Assembly (NCBI GenBank): GCA_036795455.1
Contig: DAIRET010000020.1
Location: forward strand, 1-25,117
DNA from: DAIRET01 sp036795455
GTDB taxonomy: Bacteria; Bacteroidota; Ignavibacteria; Ignavibacteriales; Ignavibacteriaceae
Direction: 5' to 3'
Length of the DNA: 25,117 bases
Shown: positions 8,002-16,250 of the stretch, piece after piece
Position numbering within the stretch: the first letter of the stretch is position 1
Layout of the letters: each line of letters begins with the position of its first letter
Notes under the pieces: model-generated
Databases searched by the model: none
Told to the model about the DNA's origin: nothing
Seen by the model: only the letters and a program-made list of their open reading frames with translations
Made by a program: the position numbers and the translations under genes

Positions 8002-9186
8002 TCACTTGTAATAAATATTCTGAGTAATTTTTTCTATCCCGTTTTTTCCTACGGATGTTAAAACTCTTTTTGCACGGATAAAACTATTATAACGGTATGC
8101 GCTGTAATTATCTCTTGAAGGGTCAAGACTATTGATTTTAACCCTACCGGCGGCATGAATAAACTCACCATCTCCAATATAAATAGCAACGTGTGTTACT
8201 CTTTCTTTAGTAGAATCAGTAGCTTTTCTACCAAAGAAGAGGAGATCGCACGGTTGGAATTTTTTCAAATCAACTTCTTCGGAAACAAACTCACCAGTGT
8301 AAACTTGTTGAGAAGCATCTCTTTGAAGAACAAGTCCGTTCAGAAAATATACTGTTTTTGTGAAGCCGCTGCAATCCATGCTCTTTGCTGACGTACCACC
8401 CCACAAATACGGAACTCCCATAAATATATGAGCAGTTTTTAGGATGTTTTCTGCTACCGGTGTAACTGAATTAACCCACATGTTAAAATCTTCTGCTTCG
8501 TTCTTTTTTATGTACGCCGTTCTTTTATCAGGAAATGAAACTTTGTAAAAACTGTCTTCATCACCAATCACTTTAATAATATTGCCGACAACGATATCGG
8601 AAACAGTTTGAGAATTTTCATCCGGTAAAGAATACGCAAAGCCGTAAACACTTTTATAAATTATTTTCTGAGAATCTTTCCACTGCTGCGATTCAGGTTT
8701 TGTCATTAATTCAACACCATCATCATCAACCCAACCAAGATAATTATCCGGTGTTTGAATATAATACCAACCTCCATTTTTTTTGAAGACATTCACAACT
8801 GTTCCGAGAAGCGATTGCGTAAGCATTTCTGCAGCATGATCCGGTTTACTTCTTATGTTGGCAACCGAAAGATTAATAACGCCGGTTACTTTATCTTTCA
8901 AGTCTCCGGCAGGAAGAAGAATTATTCTGTCTTCATACACTATTTTCGACTCGGTAAGTTTTGATAACAATTCATTTTTTGCATCCGGGAGATTTGTTTC
9001 ACCAGTTAAAATTACTTTTTCATTTTCAATTTCTGTTGATACATCAAACAAAGCTACCCTTTTATCCGGGGCGAATTTCTGTTTGACTTCTGCTAATATA
9101 GATTCATATTTGCTCATATTCTTTCCTTCTTGCGGGATAATAGTTGTGCAAAAGATAAATAAAAAAAGGAGAATAATATTTTTCAT
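8002..9186 (-). CDS. NlpC/P60 cysteine endopeptidase with SH3b domains (YkfC-like, gamma-D-Glu-diamino acid)
   Basis: The 394-residue protein has a Sec signal (about 1-18). A short segment at 43-80 resembles a BON-like fold, two SH3b-like domains span roughly 98-160 and 172-235, and the NlpC/P60 domain runs from about 243 to 372. Catalytic residues are visible: Cys272 in MDCSGF, His332 in THVAIYIGDG and His344 in FIHAAG. The double SH3b plus NlpC layout is that of Bacillus YkfC, which frees L-Ala-D-Glu from murein peptides with an unblocked L-Ala. The next gene encodes the matching epimerase 8 bp away, which supports this role over a general wall hydrolase. Export suggests periplasmic recycling of shed murein or digestion of foreign murein. 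A TATCTTTA box at 9209-9216 could be a -10-like element, but no -33 partner fits. Confidence 0.87.
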   Translation of the reverse strand: MKNIILLFLFIFCTTIIPQEGKNMSKYESILAEVKQKFAPDKRVALFDVSTEIENEKVILTGETNLPDAKNELLSKLTESKIVYEDRIILLPAGDLKDKVTGVINLSVANIRSKPDHAAEMLTQSLLGTVVNVFKKNGGWYYIQTPDNYLGWVDDDGVELMTKPESQQWKDSQKIIYKSVYGFAYSLPDENSQTVSDIVVGNIIKVIGDEDSFYKVSFPDKRTAYIKKNEAEDFNMWVNSVTPVAENILKTAHIFMGVPYLWGGTSAKSMDCSGFTKTVYFLNGLVLQRDASQQVYTGEFVSEEVDLKKFQPCDLLFFGRKATDSTKERVTHVAIYIGDGEFIHAAGRVKINSLDPSRDNYSAYRYNSFIRAKRVLTSVGKNGIEKITQNIYYK

Positions 9187-9320
9187 AAGACTACTTCAAT
9201 TTTTGTCGTAAAGATAAAGAAAATTTTTCAAAGGGGAAAGAATAAGCCGGGTTATGAAAGGAATTTATTTTCAAATTATACCCGGTTTAGCTGTACTATT
9301 TCGATTTAATTATTTAAAAT

Positions 9321-9352
9321 AAAAAAGCCGAACTATAATCAGTTCAGCTTTT
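9321..9352 (-). terminator. Terminator of the tRNA-Leu gene
   Basis: Arms at about 9325-9334 (aagccgaact) and 9341-9350 (agttcagctt) pair with one G-U, loop of 6 nt. On the minus strand the stem is followed by T residues (complement of the A-run at 9321-9326). It begins only a few bases beyond the tRNA 3' end. The T-run at 9349-9352 on the other side means it could also stop rightward transcription. Confidence 0.75.
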
Positions 9353-9353
9353 G

Positions 9354-9439
9354 TACCGAAGGCCGGACTCGAACCGGCACGAGGTGTGATCCCCACTGGA
9401 TTTTGAGTCCAGCGCGTCTACCAATTCCGCCACTTCGGC
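9354..9439 (-). tRNA. tRNA-Leu (anticodon CAA)
   Basis: The 86-nt minus-strand sequence folds as a class II tRNA. Acceptor arms GCCGAAG and CTTCGGT pair (first pair G-U) with discriminator A. The D-arm contains TGGTAGACGC. The anticodon stem CTGGA/TCCAG encloses the loop CTCAAAA, giving anticodon CAA for the Leu codon UUG. A long variable arm (GGGGATCACACCTC) precedes the T-arm GCCGGTTCGAGTCCGGC. The 3' CCA is not encoded. It has its own promoter and terminator. Confidence 0.96.
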
Positions 9440-9459
9440 AGTTGTTAGAATTTGATTGG

Positions 9460-9490
9460 CAAAATTAACAAACTTTTATTACCTGTCAAA
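9460..9490 (-). promoter_or_regulatory. Bacteroidota-type housekeeping promoter for tRNA-Leu
   Basis: On the minus strand TTTG (9490-9487) is followed by exactly 19 bases and then TAATTTTG (9467-9460). This is a full match to the Bacteroidota primary-sigma consensus TTTG-N19-TAnnTTTG. A start about 7 bases further on would lie near 9453, roughly 14 nt before the tRNA 5' end. It is the best promoter in the window and a useful clue to the lineage. Confidence 0.75.
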
Positions 9491-9510
9491 AAGAAAAGAG
9501 CAATTTTTAC

Positions 9511-11307
9511 TTATCTCATCCCCAATTTTACCTTTAAGGATAATTTTTTCCCGTTTCTTGTAACAATTACATCAACTTCATCGCCAGGTGAACAATCCTG
9601 TAAAGCATAAACATAATCGTAAATATTGTTTATTGCTTTCCCGGCAAAGCTGTTGATTATATCTCCCGCTTTCATTCCTCCCGAAGCAGCAGGACTTCCA
9701 TCATTAACTCCGGAAATTTTAAATCCATCTGAAGTAGATGCGAAATCGGGAACAGTACCAACATAAACCCGCCAAGCCCTTGTTGATTCCATTTCCTTTC
9801 TCGGAACAGAAATGTAATTTGGTTTACTTTCACTTGTTGCTACATTTTTTGCTAATTGGTAAATAAACCTTACAACATCTTTTTGTCCATCGGAATTTAT
9901 AAATTCAACATCATCTGTTGGACGATGGTAATCGGAATGAACCCCGGTAAAGAAAAATAGTACGGGAATGTTCTTTCCGTAAAATGAAGAATGATCACTC
10001 GGTCCGAAACCTTCATCATTAAATGTTAATTTAAACCCTGATTGATTATTCTTCTCAAGTTCTTCTTTCCAGATCGAAGAAGTCCCTGTTCCATACACAA
10101 TTAAACTCTTTTCTTCATTCAATCTTCCAATCATATCCATATTGAACATAGCAATCATTTTTTCTGTTGGAATTGGAGAATGGTTCACGAAATAGTTTGA
10201 ACCGAGTAATCCAAGTTCTTCCCCGGAAAAAGCAATGAAAATTATACTTCTTTTAAATTCCGAATTTATCGAACCGAATTTTTGAGCTAATTCAAGTACT
10301 CCCGCAGTTCCCGAAGCATTATCATCTGCCCCATTATGAACTTGTGGTTCTTCACCTCTGAATAAAGAACCGGCTTCACCCATTCCGAGGTGGTCATAAT
10401 GCGCACCGATTACGAGATATTCGTCCTTTAAAATTGGGTCATTCCCGATGAGTAAACCGGCGACATTTCTGCATACTTTTTGAATCTCTTTTATCTCTGT
10501 TTCTATTTCAGTTTCAACATCTAATTCAATTGAAGCAGGTTTGAGTGAATCAGCAATCAGTTTCTGCACTTCTTTAAATGATAATCCTGCCGCTGAAAAT
10601 ATTTTTTCTATAAACTCCCTTTTGATATGAAGAGCAGCAAAATCTTTTACTATCGGAGCTTTATCATATTTTAATTGAACAAGGTTATCGTTTTCAAACT
10701 CGTAACCATTTACAAATATTACTCCAGCAGCTCCCTTCTCTTTTGCAGTTGATGCTTTGTAACGAAGACTTGAATATTCATTAAACTTTGATTGGGGATT
10801 ATTATTTTCAGGATGATTGCGTAGTATAACAACAATTTTATCCGTTACATCAATGTCTCTATAATCATCGTAATTAACTTTCGTTGAACTTATTCCATAA
10901 CCAGCAAAAACAATTTTTCCTTTTATTTGCGTTTCCCCAGAAAATGAGACCGGTATGAAATCCGATTTTAGAGCGGGGTTTATTTCTTCTTCTTTGGTAA
11001 TGAATTTAAGTGAATTATTGTTTCCGAGTTCAATCCCTGCAATAAATTGAAATTCCTGGAAAAAGCTTTTATCGAATACCGGTTTTAATCCATACTTAAT
11101 AAACTCCGACTTGATATATTCGGCGGCTAATAATATTTCATCTGTTCCGGTCATTCTTCCTTTCAATTCATCCGAGGCAAGAAATGAGATATGCGATAGT
11201 AACTCATGTGCTGTTATCTCCGGTGTAATAACAAGTTTTTCTTGCTGCCCAAAATTAGTATTAACAAATAAGTACAACAGGATTAAAACCAAATAATTTC
11301 TTTTCAT
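9511..11307 (-). CDS. Exported M28 zinc aminopeptidase with PA and PDZ domains
   Basis: The 598-residue protein has a Sec signal at 1-20, an M28 helix/cap region, and an inserted PA domain at about 120-240 (KIVFAGYGIS...KEKGAAGVIFVNGYE). The di-zinc peptidase core spans roughly 280-490, and a C-terminal PDZ domain covers about 520-595 (GSPAASGGMKAGDIINSFAG). All M28 ligands are seen: His303 in AHYDHLG, Asp328 in NGADDNASG, the Glu363-Glu364 pair in SGEELGL, Asp391 in NMDMIGR and His461 in DYHRPTDD. It should trim N-terminal residues from peptides in the periplasm or outside the cell. The ATG has a strong GAGAGG 5 bases upstream. It lies 39 bp after the archaemetzincin gene and is probably co-transcribed with it. 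Confidence 0.93.
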   Translation of the reverse strand: MKRNYLVLILLYLFVNTNFGQQEKLVITPEITAHELLSHISFLASDELKGRMTGTDEILLAAEYIKSEFIKYGLKPVFDKSFFQEFQFIAGIELGNNNSLKFITKEEEINPALKSDFIPVSFSGETQIKGKIVFAGYGISSTKVNYDDYRDIDVTDKIVVILRNHPENNNPQSKFNEYSSLRYKASTAKEKGAAGVIFVNGYEFENDNLVQLKYDKAPIVKDFAALHIKREFIEKIFSAAGLSFKEVQKLIADSLKPASIELDVETEIETEIKEIQKVCRNVAGLLIGNDPILKDEYLVIGAHYDHLGMGEAGSLFRGEEPQVHNGADDNASGTAGVLELAQKFGSINSEFKRSIIFIAFSGEELGLLGSNYFVNHSPIPTEKMIAMFNMDMIGRLNEEKSLIVYGTGTSSIWKEELEKNNQSGFKLTFNDEGFGPSDHSSFYGKNIPVLFFFTGVHSDYHRPTDDVEFINSDGQKDVVRFIYQLAKNVATSESKPNYISVPRKEMESTRAWRVYVGTVPDFASTSDGFKISGVNDGSPAASGGMKAGDIINSFAGKAINNIYDYVYALQDCSPGDEVDVIVTRNGKKLSLKVKLGMR

Positions 11308-11346
11308 CTTAACCTCTCAATAAATTCTAATTACAATCCATTTGAA

Positions 11347-11880
11347 TTAATGCAAAATATGATTTACTTTTTCCATACACTCGCTGCAATAAAAATCTCC
11401 TTTAATATCCACTTCTTCAATTATGGCGGATTGATGCATTACACAATCCCAATTTCTGCAATGAATCAAACCGAAATTATGCCCAAGTTCGTGATATATT
11501 TCTTTCATTGCACGAATTAATAAAAGCTCATCGTCAGTTACTCCGGAATAAAACTCTTCATGTAAACGACAAAGGGACACAATTGAATGTTTCCCATTCA
11601 ACTGGGCTTCACCGTAAAGAAAAGTGAAAACCGGAACATAAATGTCAAAGTCTACAAGTATAAGTATTTTACCGTCGTATCGATTAGTATGTTGTATTGC
11701 TTGCGCTAAAATTTTTGTAGAGTAGTATTGATTTCTTTCAACCGAGCGGACGGATTCAACGTCAATCGGTAGTTCAATTATTTCAACATTACCCGGAAAA
11801 ACTTCCTGCAGTTTTTCAACAATTTTTTTTAGAAGTCTCGTATTTGAAAACTGGATAGGTGCAAGAAAAATCTTTACCAT
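11347..11880 (-). CDS. amzA: Archaemetzincin family zinc metalloprotease
   Basis: The 177-residue protein has no signal peptide. It carries the archaemetzincin signature in its C-terminal third. HELGHNFGLIH at 130-140 is the metzincin zinc site HExxHxxGxxH. Cys141 and Cys146 follow in a CX4C arrangement, then Met148 (the metzincin Met-turn) and Cys165-x-x-Cys168, the four-cysteine second zinc site typical of AMZ proteins. The length fits the short prokaryotic form. The family is common in archaea and patchy in bacteria; its natural substrates are not established. It is followed by the exported M28 peptidase on the same strand, but this enzyme appears cytoplasmic, so a shared pathway is only a guess. 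Confidence 0.92.
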   Translation of the reverse strand: MVKIFLAPIQFSNTRLLKKIVEKLQEVFPGNVEIIELPIDVESVRSVERNQYYSTKILAQAIQHTNRYDGKILILVDFDIYVPVFTFLYGEAQLNGKHSIVSLCRLHEEFYSGVTDDELLLIRAMKEIYHELGHNFGLIHCRNWDCVMHQSAIIEEVDIKGDFYCSECMEKVNHILH

Positions 11881-11976
11881 TTAAGAATAAAGAAACAGAA
11901 TGAACAAAAAACAGCCGGCTTATTATTAAATATAGACACTTGCACACTCATACAATGTTAGCTCTCCGGATTAACA

Positions 11977-13329
11977 CTATTTGGAACTTCTTTCCAGCCC
12001 GTATTTATTAATTTTGTTATAAAGAGTTACTCTATCGATCCCGAGAATTTCAGCACTCCTCGAAATATTCCAGTTGTTTTCATAAAGGATAAGCGAGATA
12101 TGTTTCTTTTCAACGGCTGCCATACTTTTATCATCGCTGTCAAAGTAAATGCTGCTGCTTATATGGAACGGAAGGTCGTCAACTTTTATTTTGTCTTCCT
12201 TACATACCACAACCGCTCTTTCTACCGCGTTTTCAAGCTCTCTTACGTTACCGGGCCAATTATATTTAAGCAGGAAGTCAAGTGCATCTTTATTGAAATC
12301 AACGATTTTTTTATTCATGGAGGCAGTCAACTTCTTTAAGAAATAGTATGCAAGAATCGGGATATCTTCTGTCCTTTCCCGCAGCGGCGGAATAAGAATA
12401 GAAAAGACATTTAGCCGATAATAAAGGTCTTCCCTGAACTTTCCTTGTTTAACGAGGTCTTCGAGATTCTCGTTTGTAGCCGCAATAACTCTAAAATCGC
12501 TTTTAACATTTTCATTACCACCGACCCTGAAAAACTGCTTTGATTCGATTACACGCAGCAATTCTATTTGCATCTTCTGCGAAATAGTTCCGATTTCATC
12601 AAGAAAAATTGTTCCTCCGTTTGCCATTTCAAATTTGCCTTTACGCTTGTAATGAGCACCTGTAAAGGCACCTTTTTCATGCCCGAACAATTCACTCTCA
12701 AGAAGTGATTCTGCTAATGCACCGCAGTTCACTGTAACAATAGGGAAATACCTTCTGTTGCTGTTAATATGAATTGCTTTCGCTACCAACTCTTTTCCTG
12801 TACCGCTTTCACCTCTAATCATAACAGTAGTATCGGTAGGAGATACAGTATTAATTAAGGAGAAAATCTTTTTCATTTGCGGACTTTCGCCTATCAAATT
12901 CTCAGGTCTGATAATTTCATCTAAACTTGATTTAAGCTGTATGTTTTCTTTTCTTAGCTGCTGCTGGTTTATTGCTTTATCAACAATATGAGAAAGTTCT
13001 TCCGGGTCAATCGGTTTTGTAATATAATCGAATGCTCCTTCTTTAAGTGCTTTTATAGCAGTTGGAACGGAAGCAAAAGCAGTAATTAAAATGAAAATTA
13101 CTTCGTCATCTATTTCTTTAATTTTTGAAAGAAGTTCAAGCCCGCTCATCCCCGGCATTTTCATATCAACCAAAAGGAGGTCGTATTTCTCTTTTTCAAA
13201 AACTTTAAGTGCGGATTCAGCATCCTCCATTGCATCAACTGAATAGCCTTCTTCCTGGAACCAATGCTGGAGAGACTCTCTCACGATTTCTTCATCATCA
13301 ACAACTAATATATTTGCTTTATAACTCAT
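11977..13329 (-). CDS. Sigma-54-dependent response regulator (NtrC family)
   Basis: The 450-residue protein has three standard parts. The receiver domain (about 5-120) has the acidic pair Asp11-Asp12, phospho-acceptor Asp55, Thr83 and Lys105. The AAA+ domain (about 145-385) has Walker A GESGTGKE at 173-180, GAFTGA at 220-225 (the sigma-54 contact loop) and Walker B GTIFLDEIG near 239-247. The C-terminal Fis-type helix-turn-helix covers about 405-445 (WNISRSAEILGIDRVTLYNKI). All activity residues are intact. It starts 11 bp after the kinase stop and should be its cognate regulator, activating sigma-54 promoters upon phosphorylation. No convincing -24/-12 promoter is seen in the window, so targets probably lie elsewhere. 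Confidence 0.95.
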   Translation of the reverse strand: MSYKANILVVDDEEIVRESLQHWFQEEGYSVDAMEDAESALKVFEKEKYDLLLVDMKMPGMSGLELLSKIKEIDDEVIFILITAFASVPTAIKALKEGAFDYITKPIDPEELSHIVDKAINQQQLRKENIQLKSSLDEIIRPENLIGESPQMKKIFSLINTVSPTDTTVMIRGESGTGKELVAKAIHINSNRRYFPIVTVNCGALAESLLESELFGHEKGAFTGAHYKRKGKFEMANGGTIFLDEIGTISQKMQIELLRVIESKQFFRVGGNENVKSDFRVIAATNENLEDLVKQGKFREDLYYRLNVFSILIPPLRERTEDIPILAYYFLKKLTASMNKKIVDFNKDALDFLLKYNWPGNVRELENAVERAVVVCKEDKIKVDDLPFHISSSIYFDSDDKSMAAVEKKHISLILYENNWNISRSAEILGIDRVTLYNKINKYGLERSSK

Positions 13330-13340
13330 AAATAACCCGG

Positions 13341-14924
13341 TTAAATTTTAATTGGAAGTATAATTGTAAATGTTGTTCCTTTAATTGAAGTTTCTTCAAC
13401 AGAAATTTCCCCTTTGTGCTGTTGAATTATTCCATAAGTAACTGATAACCCAAGTCCTGTCCCTTTGTGATTATCTTTAGTAGTATAAAAAGGTTCGAAA
13501 ATATTCGGCAGTTCCTTTTCTGCAATTCCCTTTCCTTCGTCTGTAATCCTAATAATGATATTTCTATCATCCTTTGTAACGTTAAGGGTTAACGTTCCCC
13601 CTTCATTCATTGATTCAATTGCGTTTATCAATACAGAGATAAAAGCCTGCTCTATCTTTTGCGGATCACAAACAAGATTTAAAGAGTCTGAAGGATAATT
13701 TTTAACAAGTTTAATCTTGTTTATTTCTATATGGTGATTAATCAATGAAAGGCTTTTTTCAATAATTTCTGAAAGGTCACTTAATTTGAACTCACCCATA
13801 TCTTTATGTGAAAAGAGTAAAAGGTCTTTTACAATTTTCCCGCAACGGGACGATTCGTCCGAAATCAAATTCAAAAACTTCAATACTTTGTCGTATTCCC
13901 CTTCATCGTTGTTTCTGCTTATAATTTTATGAATCAGTTTGCTGTATGTTAAAATTCCTTCGAGAGGATTATTAAGTTCATGAGCAACTGTGGCAGATAA
14001 TTTACCGAGCGAAGCAAGTTTTTCAATTTGAACTATTTGAGAGTAGATTTTCTTTAACTCTTCGTTCTTCTCTTCAACTTTTATGTTAAGCGTTTCGGAC
14101 CATTCTTTAATTTCATTATATGCTTTATCAAGTTTTTCCGCCATGTCGTTAAACCTGCCAGCCATCTGCCCCAATTCATCATTTGATGTTATATTTATCT
14201 TGTAATCAAGATTTCCTTCGCTTAATTGGTTTATCCCTTTTGTTATCTCTTTCATCGGTTTGTGCACCAACAAAGCTATTAGAATCCCGATTGAAAGAGC
14301 TATTAAAAGAGTAATAATTACAACATTTGTGAAAATCCCTTTTATATTAGCTTCAACTATCTTGTCGGTTTTTTCAGTAGTCATCACAATATCAAGAACA
14401 CCTAAAATTTCTTTATCCGGTTCGTGATAATGACAGTCGGAAGTATAGCAATCGGGTTCATTCTTAATCGGATTAATTAACCCGAGAACTTTTTCACCTT
14501 TAGAATTTTTGAAATAACGTATCATTTGCTGCCACGGAAGATTTGCAGGCAGTTCAGGTTTGGAATGACACATATTGCATGCTTCCGAATTAACGTCTAC
14601 TTTAGTACCTATTTCAAGTGAATCCGACGAGTATGCAACATCACCGAATTTGTTGAAAACTCTAATCCTATCTACCCCTTCTTCAGTCCCCACAGTTTTA
14701 ATAATTTCATGCAAGTCCTCATTCCTATTTAACAACATGCTATAACGGGCGGATTTTTTTACAATATCACTGATATTGTAAGCATTTTGAGCACATGCCA
14801 TTCTTAAGTCTTCATCCAGCCTGGATATTGTTATATATGTATAAATGCTAAGATTTATCAACAATAAACCGGAAAGAATCAGTATCAGCTTCTGGCTTAA
14901 TTTACTGAATATTTTAATTTTCAT
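13341..14924 (-). CDS. Membrane sensor histidine kinase with putative c-type haem periplasmic domain
   Basis: The 527-residue protein has TM1 at about 12-32, a periplasmic domain at 33-195, TM2 at about 196-220, HAMP at about 220-272, a coiled coil, HisKA with phospho-acceptor His315 (ATVAHELNNPLEG) and a HATPase domain (N box NAIESMNEGG, then DEGKGI and the GTGLGL G2 box). The periplasmic domain holds CNMCH at 116-120, a classical c-haem attachment motif, and Cys159-X4-Cys164-His165, the CX4CH variant known from some cytochrome c3 haems. This suggests covalent haem and sensing of redox state, NO, CO or O2, but haem binding is inferred. The kinase gene is followed at 11 bp by an NtrC-type regulator, and a TAnnTTTG promoter precedes it. 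Confidence 0.9.
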   Translation of the reverse strand: MKIKIFSKLSQKLILILSGLLLINLSIYTYITISRLDEDLRMACAQNAYNISDIVKKSARYSMLLNRNEDLHEIIKTVGTEEGVDRIRVFNKFGDVAYSSDSLEIGTKVDVNSEACNMCHSKPELPANLPWQQMIRYFKNSKGEKVLGLINPIKNEPDCYTSDCHYHEPDKEILGVLDIVMTTEKTDKIVEANIKGIFTNVVIITLLIALSIGILIALLVHKPMKEITKGINQLSEGNLDYKINITSNDELGQMAGRFNDMAEKLDKAYNEIKEWSETLNIKVEEKNEELKKIYSQIVQIEKLASLGKLSATVAHELNNPLEGILTYSKLIHKIISRNNDEGEYDKVLKFLNLISDESSRCGKIVKDLLLFSHKDMGEFKLSDLSEIIEKSLSLINHHIEINKIKLVKNYPSDSLNLVCDPQKIEQAFISVLINAIESMNEGGTLTLNVTKDDRNIIIRITDEGKGIAEKELPNIFEPFYTTKDNHKGTGLGLSVTYGIIQQHKGEISVEETSIKGTTFTIILPIKI

Positions 14925-14946
14925 AGAAATAATAGAATTATTGGTA

Positions 14947-14977
14947 CAAAGATATAGTTTGCGTTACTATTGTAAAA
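14947..14977 (-). promoter_or_regulatory. Candidate promoter of the kinase-regulator operon
   Basis: On the minus strand TATCTTTG (14954-14947) matches the -7 consensus TAnnTTTG exactly, and TTTT (14977-14974, one mismatch to TTTG) lies 19 bases upstream. Predicted start near 14940, about 16 nt before the kinase ATG at 14924. Confidence 0.5.
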
Positions 14978-15120
14978 GCCATTAATTGAGAAATGGCGAA
15001 AAATTGTTTAGATTCTCATCACGGTAACGTAAAGAATGAGGTAAATTTCAGCAAGGTTTTGAAAAGAAATCGGAATCAATTAATTTACTGTTGAATATTA
15101 AATCACTTTTTAGAGTTGTT

Positions 15121-16236
15121 ATGGAAACCAAAGAACGGTTAGTCTCATTAGATGTTTTTAGGGGGATTACAATTGCCGGAATGATCCTCGTCAACAATCC
15201 CGGTTCATGGGGTAATATTTACCCTGCTCTCGGACACGCTAAATGGCATGGTTGTACACCAACAGACCTTATTTTCCCTTTTTTCTTATTTATAGTCGGT
15301 GTTGCAATTACCCTTTCTTTAACTAAAAGAAAAGAACGGGGTGATAATCAAACCAAATTAGTGTTTCAGATATTCAGAAGAAGTTTAACTCTGTTTGCTC
15401 TCGGATTAATTCTACACGGATTCCCTTATTTCGATTTTTCGACGATAAGAATTCCGGGAGTGTTACAAAGAATTGCTGTTGTTTATCTCTTTTCATCAAT
15501 CATTTTTCTTAAATTCAATATTAAATGGCAGGCTTATATCGGCAGCGGACTTTTGTTATTGTATTGGGGATTAATGACTTTAATCCCTGTACCCGGTGTG
15601 GGGTATCCGAATCTTGAACCGACAACTAACTTAGCTGCTTTTATCGACAATCTTTTGTTGAGCGGACATCTGTGGAAATTCACAGGCGTATGGGACCCCG
15701 AAGGTATTCTTTCTACTTTACCGGCAATTTCATCTGCCATTGCAGGAATTATGCTCGGACACTGGCTTAGAACAAAAAACGATAGCACAACTAAAGTAGT
15801 TTGGATGTTCATTTTCGGTAACGTTGGTATTTTATTAGGAATTATCTGGGATATGTGGTTCCCTTTGAACAAAAATATCTGGACGAGTTCGTATGTTGTT
15901 TATACTACAGGTTTGGCTCTCCACTTTTTTGCTTTCTGTTACTGGTTTATTGATGTAAAAGGAATTAAATGGTGGACTAAACCTTTTGTCGTTTACGGGT
16001 TAAATGCAATTACTGTTTTCTTTCTATCAGGGATTATCGGTAGATTAATGACATTAATAATGGTAACCGGTGCAGACGGTAATGAAATCGCTTTAAAGAC
16101 CTACCTATATCAAACATTCTTTACACCATACTTCAGCCCGATAAATGCATCGCTTGCATGGGCTTTAACTTATGTGATAATTTGGCTCGGTTTGATGTGG
16201 ATTCTTTACGCTAAAAAGATTTTTATCAAGGTATAG
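15121..16236 (+). CDS. DUF5009 / heparan-alpha-glucosaminide N-acetyltransferase-like membrane protein
   Basis: From the ATG at 15121 the protein is 371 residues. An upstream in-frame TTG at 15091 would add ten residues before the conserved start and is less likely. The N-terminus RLVSLDVFRGITIAGMILVN followed by WHGCTPTDLIFPFFLFIVG is the hallmark of the DUF5009/HGSNAT (NagX, YeiB-related) family. About ten transmembrane helices follow, with WDMWFPLNKNIWTSSYVV and GLNAITVFFLSG as further family segments. Relatives move an acetyl group from cytoplasmic acetyl-CoA across the membrane onto amino sugars, so acylation of a periplasmic glycan is the best guess. It is transcribed away from the kinase operon and converges on menD with only 14 bp between them. 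Confidence 0.85.
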   Translation: METKERLVSLDVFRGITIAGMILVNNPGSWGNIYPALGHAKWHGCTPTDLIFPFFLFIVGVAITLSLTKRKERGDNQTKLVFQIFRRSLTLFALGLILHGFPYFDFSTIRIPGVLQRIAVVYLFSSIIFLKFNIKWQAYIGSGLLLLYWGLMTLIPVPGVGYPNLEPTTNLAAFIDNLLLSGHLWKFTGVWDPEGILSTLPAISSAIAGIMLGHWLRTKNDSTTKVVWMFIFGNVGILLGIIWDMWFPLNKNIWTSSYVVYTTGLALHFFAFCYWFIDVKGIKWWTKPFVVYGLNAITVFFLSGIIGRLMTLIMVTGADGNEIALKTYLYQTFFTPYFSPINASLAWALTYVIIWLGLMWILYAKKIFIKV

Positions 16237-16250
16237 TTAGAAGCGATTCT

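Noticed and set aside
9244..9289. ACCCGG-centred inverted repeat upstream of the NlpC/P60 gene
   Set aside because: Only about six contiguous pairs with a long loop; too weak to name.
14994..15007. TGGC-GAAAAA-TTG sequence before the DUF5009 gene, next to the sigma-54 regulator, like a -24/-12 promoter
   Set aside because: The spacing is GG-N9-GT instead of GG-N10-GC; sigma-54 promoters tolerate little change in spacing.
15091..15120. TTG-initiated extension of the DUF5009 protein
   Set aside because: The family motif RLVSLDVFRG begins right after the ATG at 15121; the extra ten residues add nothing recognisable.
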